Source: Eledone cirrhosa (Eukaryota > Mollusca > Cephalopoda > Octopoda > Eledonidae). Taken from it: 64,000 bases of DNA. The notes under the pieces were generated by a model that was not told the DNA's origin, searched no databases, and saw nothing but the letters and a program-made list of their open reading frames with translations. Position 1 is the first letter of the stretch, and the number at the start of each line of letters is the position of its first letter. Made by a program: the position numbers and the translations under genes. Below are positions 27,211-38,267 of the stretch, piece after piece. The stretch is taken from positions 206,383,691-206,447,690 of the forward strand of contig OZ024740.1 of the NCBI GenBank assembly GCA_964016885.1. The letters run 5' to 3'.

Positions 27211-30200
27211 ACTAATTGTGATAGTGGGAAAGGTGATGGGAGTAGTATAATAACTAATTGTGATAGTGGGAAAGGTGATGGTACTAGTATAATAATTGTG
27301 ATAGTGGGAAAGGTGATGGTAGTAGTATAATAACTAATTGTGATAGTGGGAAACATGATGGGAGTAGTATAATAACTAATTGTGATATTGGGAAAGGTGA
27401 TGGGAGTAGTATAATAACTAATTGTGATAGTGGGAAAGGTGATGGTAGTAGTATATTAACTAATTGTGATAGTAGGAAAGGTGATGGTAGTAGTATAATA
27501 ATTGTGATAGTGGGAAAGATAATGGTAGAGGTATAATAACTAATTGTGATAGTGGGAAAGGTGATGGTAGTAGTATAATAATTAATTGTGATAGTGGGGA
27601 AAGGTGATGGGAGTAGTATAATAATTAATTGTGATAGTGGGAAAGGTGATGGGTCTAGTATAATAACTAATTGTGATAGTGGGAAAGGTGATGGTAGTAG
27701 TATAATAATTGTGATAGTGGGAAAGATGATGGTAGTAGTATAATAACTAATTGTGAAAGTGGGAAAGGTGATGGTACTAGTATAATAACTAATTCTGATA
27801 GTGGGAAAGGTGTTGGTAGTAGTATAATAACAAATTGTGATAGTGGGAAAGGTGATGGTAGTAGTATAATAACTAATTGTGATAGTGGGAAAGGTGATGG
27901 TAGTAGTATAATAATTGTGATAGTAGGAAAGGTGATGGGAGTAGTATAATAATTGTGATAGTTGTAAAGGTGATGGTAGTAGTATAATAACTAATTGTGA
28001 TAGTGGGAAGGGTGATGGGAGTAGTATAATAACTAATTGTGATAGTGGGAAAGGTGATGGGAGTAGTATAATAACTAATTGTGATAGTGGGAGAGGTGAT
28101 GGGAGTAGTATAATAATTGTGATAGTGGGAAAGGTGATGGTAGTAGTATAATAACTAATTGTGATAGTGGGCAAGGTGATGGTAGTAGTATAATAACTAA
28201 TTGTGATAGTGGGAAAGGTCATGGTAGTAGTATAATAACTAATTGTGATAGTGGGAAAGGTCATGGTAGTAGTATAATAACTAATTTTGATAGTGGAAGG
28301 TCATGGTAGTAGTATAATAACTAATTGGGATAGTGGGAAAGGTGATGGTAGTAGTATAATAACTAATTGTGATAGTGGGAAAGGTGATGGTAGTAGTATA
28401 ATAACTAATTGTGATAGTTGGAAAGGTGATGGTAGTAGTATAATAACTAATTGTGATAGTGGGAAAGGTGATGGTAGTAGTATAATAACTAATTGTGATA
28501 GTGGGAAATATGATGGGAGTAGTATAATAACTAATTGTGATAGTGGGAAATATGATGGGAGTAGTATAATAACTAATTGTGATAGTGGGAAATATGATGG
28601 GAGTAGTATACTAACTACTTGTGATAGTGGGAAAGGTGATGGTAGTAGTATAATAACTAATCGTGATAGTGGGAAAGATGATGGGAGTAGTATAATAATT
28701 GTGATAGTGGGAAACATGATGGTAGTAGTATAATAACTAATTGTGATAGTGGGAAAGGTGATGGTAGTAGTATAATAACTAATTGTAATAGTGGGAAAGG
28801 TGATGGTAGTAGTATAATAACTAATTGTGATAGTGGGAAAGGTGATGGTAGTAGTATAATAACTAATCGTGATAGTGGGAAAGGTGATGGGAGTAGTATA
28901 ATAACTAATTGTGATAGTGAGAAAGATGATGGTAGTAGTATAACAACTAATTGTGATAGTGGGAAAAGTGATGGTAGTAGTATAATAACTAATTGTAATA
29001 GTGGGAAAGGTGATGGGAGTAGTATAATAACTAATTGTGATAGTGGCACATGTGATGGTAGTGGTATAATAACTAATTGTGATAGTGGGAAAATGATGGG
29101 AGTAGTATAATAACTAATTGTGATAGTGGGAAAGATGATGGGAGTAGTATAATAATTGTGATAGTGGGAAACATGATGGTAGTAGTATAATAACTAATTG
29201 TAATAGTGGGAAAGGTGATGGTAGTAGTATAATAACTAATTGTAATAGTGGGAAAGGTGATGGTAGTAGTATAATAACTAATTGTGATAGTGGGAAAGGT
29301 GATGGTAGTAGTATAATAACTAATCGTGATAGTGGGAAAGGTGATGGTAGTAGTATAATAACTAATTGTGATAGTGGGAAAGGTGATGGTAGTATTAAAA
29401 TAACTAATTGTGATAGTGAGAAAGATGATGGTAGTAGTATAATAACTAATTGTGATAGTGGGAAAAGTGATGGTAGTAGTATAATAACTAATTGTAATAG
29501 TGGGAAAGGTGATGGGAGTAGTATAATAACTAATTGTGATAGTGGGAAAGGTGATGGTAGTAGTATAATAACTAATTGTGATAGTGGGAAAGGTGATGGT
29601 AGTGGTATAATAACTAATTGTGATAGTGGGAAAAGTGATGGTAGTAGTATAATAACTAATTGTAATAGTGGGAAAGGTGGTGGGAGTAGTATAATAACTA
29701 ATTGTGATAGTGGGAAAAGTGATGGTAGTAGTATAATAACTAATTGTGATAGCGGGAAAGGTGATGGTAGTAGTATAATAATTGTGATAGTGGGAAAGGT
29801 GATGGTAGTAGTATAATAACTAATTGTGATAGTGGGAAAGATGATGGTAGTAGTATAATAACTAATTGTGATAGTGGGAAATATGATGGGAGTAGTATAA
29901 TAACTGTGATAGTGGCACATGTGATGGTAGTGGTATAATAACTAATTGTGATAGTGGGAAAGATGATGGTAGTAGTATAATAACTAATTGTGATAGTGGG
30001 AAAGATGATGGGAGTAGTATAATAACTAATTGTAATAGTGGGAAAGGTGATGGTAGTAGTATAATAACTAATTGTGATAGTGGGAAAGGTGATGGTAGTA
30101 GTATAATAACTCATTGTGATAGTGGGAAAGGTGATGGTAGTAGTATAATAACTAATTGTGATAGTGGGAAAGGTGATGGTAGTAGTATAATAACTCATTG

Positions 30201-30700
30201 TGATAGTGGGAAAGGTGATGGTACTAGTATAATAACTAATTGTGATAGTGGGAAAGGTGATGGTAGTAGTATAACAACTAATTGTGATAGTGGGAAATAT
30301 GATGGGAGTAGTATAATAACTAATTGTGATAGTGGGAAAGGTGATGGTAGTAGTATAATAACTAATTGTGATAGTGGGAAAGGTGATAGTAGTAGTATTA
30401 ATAACTAATTGTGATAGTGGGAAAGCTGATGGTAGTAGAATAATAACTAATTGTGATAGTGGGAAAGGTGATGGTAGTATAATAACTAATTGTGATAGTG
30501 GGAAAGGTGATGGGAGTAGTATAATAACTAATTGTGATAGTGGGAAAGGTGATGGTAGTAGTATAATAACTAATTGTGATAGTGGGAAAGATGATGGGAG
30601 TAGTATAATAACTAATTGTGATAGTAGGAAAGGTGATGGTAGTAGTATAATAACTAATTGTGATAGTGGGAAAGGTGATGGTAGTATATATAATAACTAA

Positions 30701-31486
30701 TGTTGTTTACTCGAGAATGTTGTTTACTCGAGAATGTTGTTTACTCGAGAGAAGGCTATACGTTGATATGGTCACGTGATGCGCATGAAAGACGAAAGCT
30801 GTATAACAAAGTGCAGGGCAATAAAGATAGACGGTAGCTACTGAGTAGGCAGACCCAGAAAAACCTGGGACGAGCTGATAAATTCCGACCTCACACACTT
30901 ACACCTCTCCAAGACAATGTCACTGGACCGAGACCTTTGGCGGTACTCAGTAATAGAGAAGACCCGCCTTACCTAAATACAAAGTAAAACCTACTACAGT
31001 CAGTAGGCATCTCTAACAAAACACACCCCCGTCCCACCACCCCCACCCCATCCACACCGCCCCTTTCAATGTAAAGTTATGTTGGTGCCACAACATCCAG
31101 ACCGAAACAAATGAGATCGGGTAGGTGTCACGACAAAAAAAACCCACAGTCCACGCTGTAATGTGGCCATGTAGGCAACACGGTAAAAACCTCCCAGCCC
31201 CACACTGTAAATGTGGTTGGTGTTAGGAAGGGCATCCAGCTGTAGAAAACCCGCCAGACAGTCCACGCTGTAATGTGGCCCTGTAGGCAACACGGTAAAA
31301 ACCTCCCAGCGCGACACTGTAAATGTGGTTGGTGTTAGGAAGGGCATCCATCTGTAGAAAACCCGCCAGACAGTCCTATGCGAGCAAGACAATCACTCTT
31401 GCCTCAAGTGGGAAAACCCCCCGTCCAAACCCATGCAAGCGTGGAATACGGACGTTAAACGTTGATGATGATGATCATGATGATGA
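30701..31486 (+). mobile_element. 5'-truncated LINE 3' end inserted in the minisatellite, copy 1
   Basis: Non-repeat sequence breaks the array inside a ctaattgtg motif. In the + frame it encodes the C-terminal tail typical of an endonuclease-reverse-transcriptase LINE: HVMRMKDESCITKCRAIKI, then GRPRKTWDEL, then SKTMSLDRDLWRYSVIEKT. There are in-frame stops (tga at the start of the tail and again before VGRPRK), so it is dead. A C-rich 3' UTR follows, then a duplicated segment of about 112 bp (31149 and 31261) holding ggttggtgttaggaagggca, then the terminal gttaaacg-(gatgat)n tail. The 5' junction has three copies of tgttgtttactcgagaa. Confidence 0.88.
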
Positions 31487-33967
31487 ATTGTGATAGTGGG
31501 AAAGGTGATGGTAGTAGTATAATAACTAATTGTGATAGTGGGAAAGGTGATGGTAGTAGTATAATAATTGTGATAGTGGGAAAGGTCATGGTAGTAGTAT
31601 AATAACTAATTGTGATAGTGGGAAAGGTGATGGGAGTAGTATAATAATTGTGATAGTGGGAAAGGTGATGGTAGTAGTATAATAATTGTGATAGTGGGAA
31701 AGGTGATGGTAGTAGTATAATAACTAATTGTGATAGTGGGAAAGGTGATGGTAGTAGTATAATAATTGTGATAGTGGGAAGGTGATGGTAGTAGTATAAT
31801 AACTAATCATGATAGTGGGAAAGGTGATGGTAGTAGTATAATAACTAATTGTGATAGTGGGAAAGGTGATGGGAGTAGTATAATAATTGTGATAGTGGGA
31901 AAGGTGATGGTAGTAGTATAATAATTGTAATAGTGGGAAAGGTGATGGTAGTAGTATAATAACTAATTGTGATAGTGGGAAAGGTGATGGTAGTAGTATA
32001 ATAACTAATCGTGATAGTGGGAAAGGTGATGGTAGTAGTATAATAACTAATTGTGATAGTGGGAAAGGTGATGGTAGTATTATAATAACTAATTGTGATA
32101 GTGAGAAAGATGATGGTAGTAGTATAACAACTAATTGTGATAGTGGGAAAAGTGATGGTAGTAGTATAATAACTAATTGTAATAGTGGGAAAGGTGATGG
32201 GAGTAGTATAATAACTAATTGTGATAGTGGCACATGTGATTGTAGTGGTATAATAACTAATTGTGATAGTGGGAAAATGATGGGAGTAGTATAATAACTA
32301 ATTGTGATAGTGGGAAAGATGATGGGAGTAGTATAATAATTGTGATAGTGGGAAACATGATGGTAGTAGTATAATAACTAATTGTAATAGTGGGAAAGGT
32401 GATGGTAGTAGTATAATAACTAATTGTGATAGTGGGAAAGGTGATGGTAGTAGTATAATAACTAATCGTGATAGTGGGAAAGGTGATGGTAGTAGTATAA
32501 TAACTAATTGTGATAGTGGGAAAGGTGATGGTAGTATTATAATAACTAATTGTGATAGTGAGAAAGATGATGGTAGTAGTATAATAACTAATTGTGATAG
32601 TGGGAAAAGTGATGGTAGTAGTATAATAACTAATTGTAATAGTGGGAAAGGTGATGGGAGTAGTATAATAACTAATTGTGATAGTGGGAAAAGTGATGGT
32701 AGTAGTATAATAATTAATTGTAATAGTGGGAAAGGTGATGGGAGTAGTATAATAACTAATTGTGATAGTGGGAAAAGTGATGGTAGTAGTATAATAACTA
32801 ATTGTGATAGCGGGAAAGGTGATGGTAGTAGTATAATAATTGTGATAGTGGGAAAGGTGATGGTAGTAGTATAATAACTAATTGTGATAGTGGGAAAGAT
32901 GATGGTAGTAGTATAATAACTAATTGTGATAGTGGGAAATATGATGGGAGTAGTATAATAACTGTGATAGTGGCACATGTGATGGTAGTGGTATAATAAC
33001 TAATTGTGATAGTGGGAAAGATGATGGTAGTAGTATAATAACTAATTGTGATAGTGGGAAAGATGATGGGAGTAGTATAATAACTAATTGTAATAGTGGG
33101 AAAGGTGATGGTAGTAGTATAATAATTAATTGTGATAGTGGGAAAGGTGATTGTAGTAGTATAATAACTAATTGTGATAGTGGGAAAGGTGATGGTAGTA
33201 GTATAATAACTAATTGTGATAGTGGGAAAGGTGATGGTAGTAGTATAATAACTAATTGTGATAGTGGGAAATATGATGGGAGTAGTATAATAACTAATTG
33301 TGATAGTGGGAAAAGTGATGGTAGTAGTATAATAACTAATTGTGATAGTGGGAAAGGTGATGGTAGTAGTATAATAACTCATTGTGATAGTGGGAAAGGT
33401 GATGGTAGTAGTATAATAACTAATTGTGATAGTGGGAAAGGTGATGGTAGTAGTATAATAACTCATTGTGATAGTGGGAAAGGTGATGGTACTAGTATAA
33501 TAACTAATTGTGATAGTGGGAAAGGTGATGGTAGTAGTATAACAACTAATTGTGATAGTGGGAAATATGATGGGAGTAGTATAATAACTAATTGTGATAG
33601 TGGGAAAGGTGATGGTAGTAGTATAATAACTAATTGTGATAGTGGGAAAGGTGATAGTAGTAGTATAATAACTAATTGTGATAGTGGGAAAGCTGATGGT
33701 AGTAGAATAATAACTAATTGTGATAGTGGGAAAGGTGATGGTAGTATAATAACTAATTGTGATAGTGGGAAAGGTGATGGGAGTAGTATAATAACTAATT
33801 GTGATAGTGGGAAAGGTGATGGTAGTAGTATAATAACTAATTGTGATAGTGGGAAAGATGATGGGAGTAGTATAATAACTAATTGTGATAGTAGGAAAGG
33901 TGATGGTAGTAGTATAATAACTAATTGTGATAGTGGGAAAGGTGATGGTAGTATATATAATAACTAA
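31487..33967. repeat. Minisatellite array, middle block
   Basis: The same 42/38-bp units resume directly after the LINE tail (attgtgatagtggg) and run to the second LINE copy. Variants include taatcgtgatag, gtgagaaagatgatgg, gggaaaagtgatgg and gtggcacatgtgat. The block belongs to the 3.27-kb duplicated segment. No gene is seen. Confidence 0.97.
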
Positions 33968-34753
33968 TGTTGTTTACTCGAGAATGTTGTTTACTCGAGA
34001 ATGTTGTTTACTCGAGAGAAGGCTATACGTTGATATGGTCACGTGATGCGCATGAAAGACGAAAGCTGTATAACAAAGTGCAGGGCAATAAAGATAGACG
34101 GTAGCTACTGAGTAGGCAGACCCAGAAAAACCTGGGACGAGCTGATAAATTCCGACCTCACACACTTACACCTCTCCAAGACAATGTCACTGGACCGAGA
34201 CCTTTGGCGGTACTCAGTAATAGAGAAGACCCGCCTTACCTAAATACAAAGTAAAACCTACTACAGTCAGTAGGCATCTCTAACAAAACACACCCCCGTC
34301 CCACCACCCCCACCCCATCCACACCGCCCCTTTCAATGTAAAGTTATGTTGGTGCCACAACATCCAGACCGAAACAAATGAGATCGGGTAGGTGTCACGA
34401 CAAAAAAAACCCACAGTCCACGCTGTAATGTGGCCATGTAGGCAACACGGTAAAAACCTCCCAGCCCCACACTGTAAATGTGGTTGGTGTTAGGAAGGGC
34501 ATCCAGCTGTAGAAAACCCGCCAGACAGTCCACGCTGTAATGTGGCCCTGTAGGCAACACGGTAAAAACCTCCCAGCGCGACACTGTAAATGTGGTTGGT
34601 GTTAGGAAGGGCATCCATCTGTAGAAAACCCGCCAGACAGTCCTATGCGAGCAAGACAATCACTCTTGCCTCAAGTGGGAAAACCCCCCGTCCAAACCCA
34701 TGCAAGCGTGGAATACGGACGTTAAACGTTGATGATGATGATCATGATGATGA
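33968..34753 (+). mobile_element. 5'-truncated LINE 3' end in the minisatellite, copy 2
   Basis: This appears base-for-base identical to 30701-31486, including the 17-bp triplication at its 5' end, both in-frame stops, the 112-bp internal duplication and the gatgatgatgatcatgatgatga tail. Identical junctions show it arose by duplication of the array segment, not by a second insertion. Confidence 0.9.
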
Positions 34754-35601
34754 ATTGTGATAGTGGGAAAGGTGATGGTAGTAGTATAATAACTAATTGT
34801 GATAGTGGGAAAGGTGATGGTAGTAGTATAATAATTGTGATAGTGGGAAAGGTCATGGTAGTAGTATAATAACTAATTGTGATAGTGGGAAAGGTGATGG
34901 TAGTAGTATAATAATTGTGATAGTGGGAAGGTGATGGTAGTAGTATAATAACTAATCATGATAGTGGGAAAGGTGATGGGAGTAGTATAATAACTAATTG
35001 TTATAGTGGGAAAGGTGATGGTAGTAGTATAATAATTGTGATAGTGGGAAAGGTCATGGTAGTAGTATAATAACTAATTGTGATAGTGGAAAAGGTGATG
35101 GTAGTAGTATAATAACTAATTGTGATAGTGGGAAAGGTGATGGTAGTAGTATAATAACTAATTGTGATAGTGGGAAAGGACATGTTAGTAGTATAATAAC
35201 TAATTGGTATAGTGGGAAAGGTGATGGTAGTAGTATAATAACTAATTGTGATAGTGGGAAAGGTGATGGTAGTAGTATAATAACTAATTGTGATAGTGGG
35301 AAAGGTGATGGTAGTAGTATAATAACTAATTGTGATAGTGGGAAAGATGATGGGAGTAGTATAATAACTAATTGTGATAGTGGGAAAGATGATGGGAGTA
35401 GTATAATAACTAATTGTGATAGTGGGAAAGGTGATGGTAGTAGTATAATAACTAATTGTGATAGTGGGAAAGGTGATGGTAGTAGTATAATAACTAATTG
35501 TGATAGTGGGAAAGATGGTGGTAGTAGTATAATAACTAATTGTGATAGTGGGAAAGGTGATGGTAGTAGTATAACTAATTGTGATATTGGGAAAGGTTAT
35601 G
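34754..35601. repeat. Minisatellite array, right block and right boundary
   Basis: Final stretch of the array, mostly 42-mers. The last recognisable unit reads gtgatattgggaaaggttatg, and the sequence then becomes unrelated (ctctagaaagaagg). This is the only array boundary inside the window. Confidence 0.95.
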
Positions 35602-36120
35602 CTCTAGAAAGAAGGAACTATGGAGGATCAAGTTATGAAAGTAACACAGAAAGTGTTAGCACAATATAATAGTGAGAGATGGGAAGAGTGAGAAAGATGG
35701 AAGCAGTGAACGAAAGAGAGAAAATAACTCTGTGTTTGATAGCTCTGACTTAAACTGAACGTGAAATACTCACTTATTAAATCAGATTTAGAGATTTCTA
35801 AACTGCAATATTAGAGAAAGAGTCAATTAGATGAGATCTAGTTCGGCTTTGTACCAGGAAGAAGAACCACAGATGCCCTCTTCATAATGAGACAACTACA
35901 AGAGAAGTTCCTGGCTAAAGCATTGGTTGAAGATATGCTGAATGATCCTAAGGGAAAGTAACTGCAAAAAAACAGGACTAAAGTGGTGAGAGCTTATCTC
36001 AAATCACTGAACCTAACAGAGATGATGAAGGAATGCAGCATGTAGAGGGAGACTATGCTGGAGAAAACTCATTCAACCCTTGCTAGCATGGAGAGGTGTA
36101 AGATGATAATGATGATGATA
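35602..36120 (+). mobile_element. Internally deleted LINE relic (RT fragment plus 3' end)
   Basis: 35602-35841 is unrecognised. From 35842 the + strand reads FGFVPGRRTTDALFIMRQLQ, a characteristic LINE reverse-transcriptase segment, just after an in-frame stop. From about 35983 the sequence jumps to a LINE C-terminal tail (SLNLTEM, then TMLEKTHSTLASMERC) and ends in gatgataatgatgatgat. The middle of the element is missing. It is non-functional. Confidence 0.75.
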
Positions 36121-36136
36121 TATCATATATATATAT

Positions 36137-36736
36137 ATGTGTGTAAAGTGGTTGTGGAGGTGTCACAACAAAAGACACCCAGCCCACACTGTTAAGTGGT
36201 TGTGTAGGTGTCACGACAAAAAGTACCTAGCCCACACTGGAAAGTGGTCGAATAGGTGTCACGACAAAAAGCATCCAACCCAGACCATAAAGTGGTTGTG
36301 TGTTATGACAAAAAGCACCCAGCCCACACTGTAAAATGGTTGTGTAGGTGTCACGACAAACAGCACCCAGTCTACACTGTAAAGTGGTCATGTAGGTGTC
36401 ATGACAAATAACACCCAGCCCACACTGTAAAATGGTCATGTAGGTGTCATGACAAATAACACCCAGTCTACACTGTAAAGTGGTCATGTAGGTGTCATGA
36501 CAAAAAGCACTCAGCCCACACTGTAAAATTGTTATGTAGGTGTTACGACAAAAAGCACGCAGTACACTGTAAATGTAGTTGGTGTTAGGAAAGGCATCCA
36601 TCTGTATACACTTAGCCAGAAACAGTTCAATACGAGCAAGACACGGTCACCTCGCATTGCTCACAACAGGACAACTCGTCTAACACATGCTCGCATGGAA
36701 AAATGGACATTAAACGGTGATGATGATGATGATAGA
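36137..36736 (+). mobile_element. SINE/LINE-tail element with internal 48-bp repeats
   Basis: About nine imperfect 48-bp units (aggtgtcacgacaaaaagca, then cccagcccacactgtaaagt, then ggttgtgt) lie between 36140 and 36560. They are followed by the shared tail: gttggtgttaggaaaggcat, a lost cctcgcattgctcacaac segment, acacatgctcgcatgg, ggacattaaacgg and (gatgat)n. The usual element has one or two of these units, so this copy has expanded. Confidence 0.85.
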
Positions 36737-36748
36737 TATATATATATC

Positions 36749-36990
36749 ATCATTTAACGTCCACTTTTTCTACTAGCAAGGATTAGACGGGTCTACATAG
36801 ACCAAGTGATTACTGAAGTGGGGTCACTGACCTTCCAGACCGGCTGGAGGATCTGTATCTCACTTAAGTATTGTCTTGTGTTCTACCAAGTGCACAAGAG
36901 AGGTTGTCATGTCTTTGACACAACTGAACAGTCCTCCTAAGCTTATGTTCGGCGTGCTTTCTATGGCTAGATGTCCTTCCTATCACCAAC
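36749..36990 (-). mobile_element. SINE/LINE-tail element, inverted relative to its neighbour
   Basis: Begins tcatcatttaacgtcc and continues with the reverse complement of the shared tail, diverged, to ccaactactttacagtgtg. It starts about 12 bp after the + oriented element ends, giving a tail-to-tail pair. Two related segments (agagaggttgtcatgtc near 36898 and agagaggctgtcatgtc near 37035) lie around its far end. Confidence 0.7.
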
Positions 36991-37096
36991 TACTTTACAG
37001 TGTGTACTGGGTATGTTTATTGTGTATATCAACACTAGAGAGGCTGTCATGTCCTTGACACAACTGAAAGGTCCTCTCAACCTTTTGTATGTAGAA

Positions 37097-37402
37097 TATA
37101 ATTGTTGCTACTTTTGGCACAAGGCCAGCAATTAATCCAGTGTATTACTGGTACTTTATTTTATCGACCCCGTAAGGATGAAAGGCAAAGTCAACAGAAT
37201 ATAATGTGTAATAGATATATTGGCAGTATCGGTAGAGGGTCGGACGCCATGCTTTCCAGCATAGTTACGTCCCTTTACAATCTGAGTTCAAATCTCGCCG
37301 AGGTTGACTTTGCCTTTCATCCTTACGGGGGTCGATAAAATAAAGTACCAGTAATACACTGGATTAATTGCTGGCCTTGTGCCAAAAGTAGCAACAATTA
37401 TA
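37097..37402. repeat. Near-perfect inverted repeat made of two tRNA-SINE bodies
   Basis: Left arm 37097-37195 is the reverse complement of right arm 37303-37402, about 99 bp each with one extra G on the right. The loop holds the tRNA-like head of the right SINE (ggcagtatcggtagagggtc, gagttcaaatctcgcc). The right half is therefore a complete + strand SINE, and the left half is an inverted copy of its body only. Confidence 0.9.
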
Positions 37403-37964
37403 ATTTTATATGCATCGAACCCTATATTTTTGTGTCTGTTTTACTCTTTTCGTTATCCTCGATGCTAATTTTCATAATCACTCGTCAAATTGTGTAATAT
37501 TTTCCATATTTATATTACTAACTCTACGCAAACATGTGTATATGTTTATATATATATCATAGTTTCCAACTTGGCATGCGTTAGACAATGTTTTGAGACG
37601 ATATTTTACAGTACAGTCGGATGTCCTTCCTGATACCAACCCTTTTAGTTGACTCTTACGACACACCAGGATACAGTGTACCTATCCCCCCCCCCCCCCC
37701 CCCAAAAAAAAACCAGGATGCATACGGCAAACACACACATACATGTGTATGTGGTCGGAAACCGGGACAACATTACCACCAGTCTTAGCTACAGAACGCA
37801 GTATAGGCACGCTGAGAATTAAGGAAGCCCTCTTGATTAAGCAATTAAAACCTACGATCAATATATATATAAGAATAAAGCAGAAATAATTTGTACTAAT
37901 TCTAGATTTTCTACCTTCTTTATTACTAATTATTATTATTACTAATCAATTAAAAGAAGTAGAT
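37403..37964. other. Intergenic, no gene recognised; C/A homopolymer
   Basis: AT-rich sequence without a credible coding frame. A C run followed by an A run lies at about 37686-37712. A short run gtcggatgtccttcctgata at 37617 resembles degenerate SINE-tail material. Confidence 0.6.
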
Positions 37965-38160
37965 TGGCAGACACGTTACAAACAGCTTTGAGGCATTTAG
38001 TTACGTCCCTTTACGTTATCAGTTCAAATCCCGCTGAGGTTAACTTTGCCTCTCGTCCTTCCGAGATCGATAAAAATAAAGTACCAGTAAAATACTGTGG
38101 TCGATATAGTAGCCTTTCCCTTCCCTAAATTGCAGACTTTCTGCCTAAATTAGAAATTAT
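37965..38160 (+). mobile_element. tRNA-derived SINE, diverged
   Basis: Contains ttacgtccctttacg, the B-box-like cagttcaaatcccgctg, aactttgcctctcgtcc, cgataaaaataaagtacc and a degenerate end. This matches the octopus-type tRNA SINE also seen at 37210, 55583 and 57432, with an eroded head. Confidence 0.85.
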
Positions 38161-38267
38161 TATTACTAATCAGACCTTATATTTATGCAAAAATATACCA
38201 TCATGTTTTGTTTTTTGTTTTTAAACAGTCAAAACCAAGCGTCCCACTTCACAAAAATGTTTATGAC

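Larger units (their letters stand above)
1..30700. repeat. Giant 42/38-bp minisatellite array, left block (open at left edge)
   Basis: Uninterrupted tandem array. A canonical 42-bp unit is at 49-90, starting ctaattgtgatag and ending agtataataa. The 38-bp variant, for example at 11-48, lacks 4 bp between taataa and ttgtgatag. Both types are interspersed throughout, with point variants such as aaagatgatggg, aaacgtgatgg, ggtgctggg, aacatgatgg and tacaataa. The canonical + strand unit has one C against 13 G, 13 T and 15 A. Two minus-strand frames of the 42-mer have no stop and the third has one TAG. The array therefore yields many minus-strand open frames, which change phase at each 38-mer and end when they meet the TAG. 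I see no gene, RNA or promoter signal in it. The array continues beyond base 1, so its full size is unknown. Confidence 0.98.
28660..35190. repeat. About 3.27-kb tandem duplication including a LINE fragment
   Basis: The LINE insert at 30701 and its copy at 33968 are 3267 bp apart. Flanking minisatellite markers follow: gtgggaaaatgatggg occurs at about 29089 and 32273 (offset 3184), and the gtggcacatgtgat unit occurs in both halves. The 83-bp difference between the two offsets equals about two units less one base (gtattaata near 30397 against gtataata in copy 2). Outer limits are approximate. Confidence 0.85.

Noticed and set aside
28287..28733. Plus-strand 14-residue repeat reading DGSSIITNCDSGKG
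   Set aside because: It exists only where several 42-mers happen to be consecutive, and a 38-mer shifts it to a frame with TAA. It looks like a repeat artefact.
30707..30898. A 63-residue minus-strand open frame, repeated at 33974-34165
   Set aside because: Antisense shadow of the LINE C-terminal coding tail (GRPRKTW region on the + strand).
31066..31392. A 108-residue minus-strand open frame, also at 34333-34659, and the related + frame at 61508-61720
   Set aside because: Antisense reading of the LINE 3' UTR and shared tail; the sense strand is the LINE strand.
1..35601. CRISPR-like array
   Set aside because: Units are contiguous with no unique spacers, the variants are point changes, and the context is animal nuclear DNA.
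1..35601. Centromeric satellite
   Set aside because: Possible in principle, but nothing in the sequence shows centromere function, and a gene lies about 11 kb away. Left as an unproven alternative.
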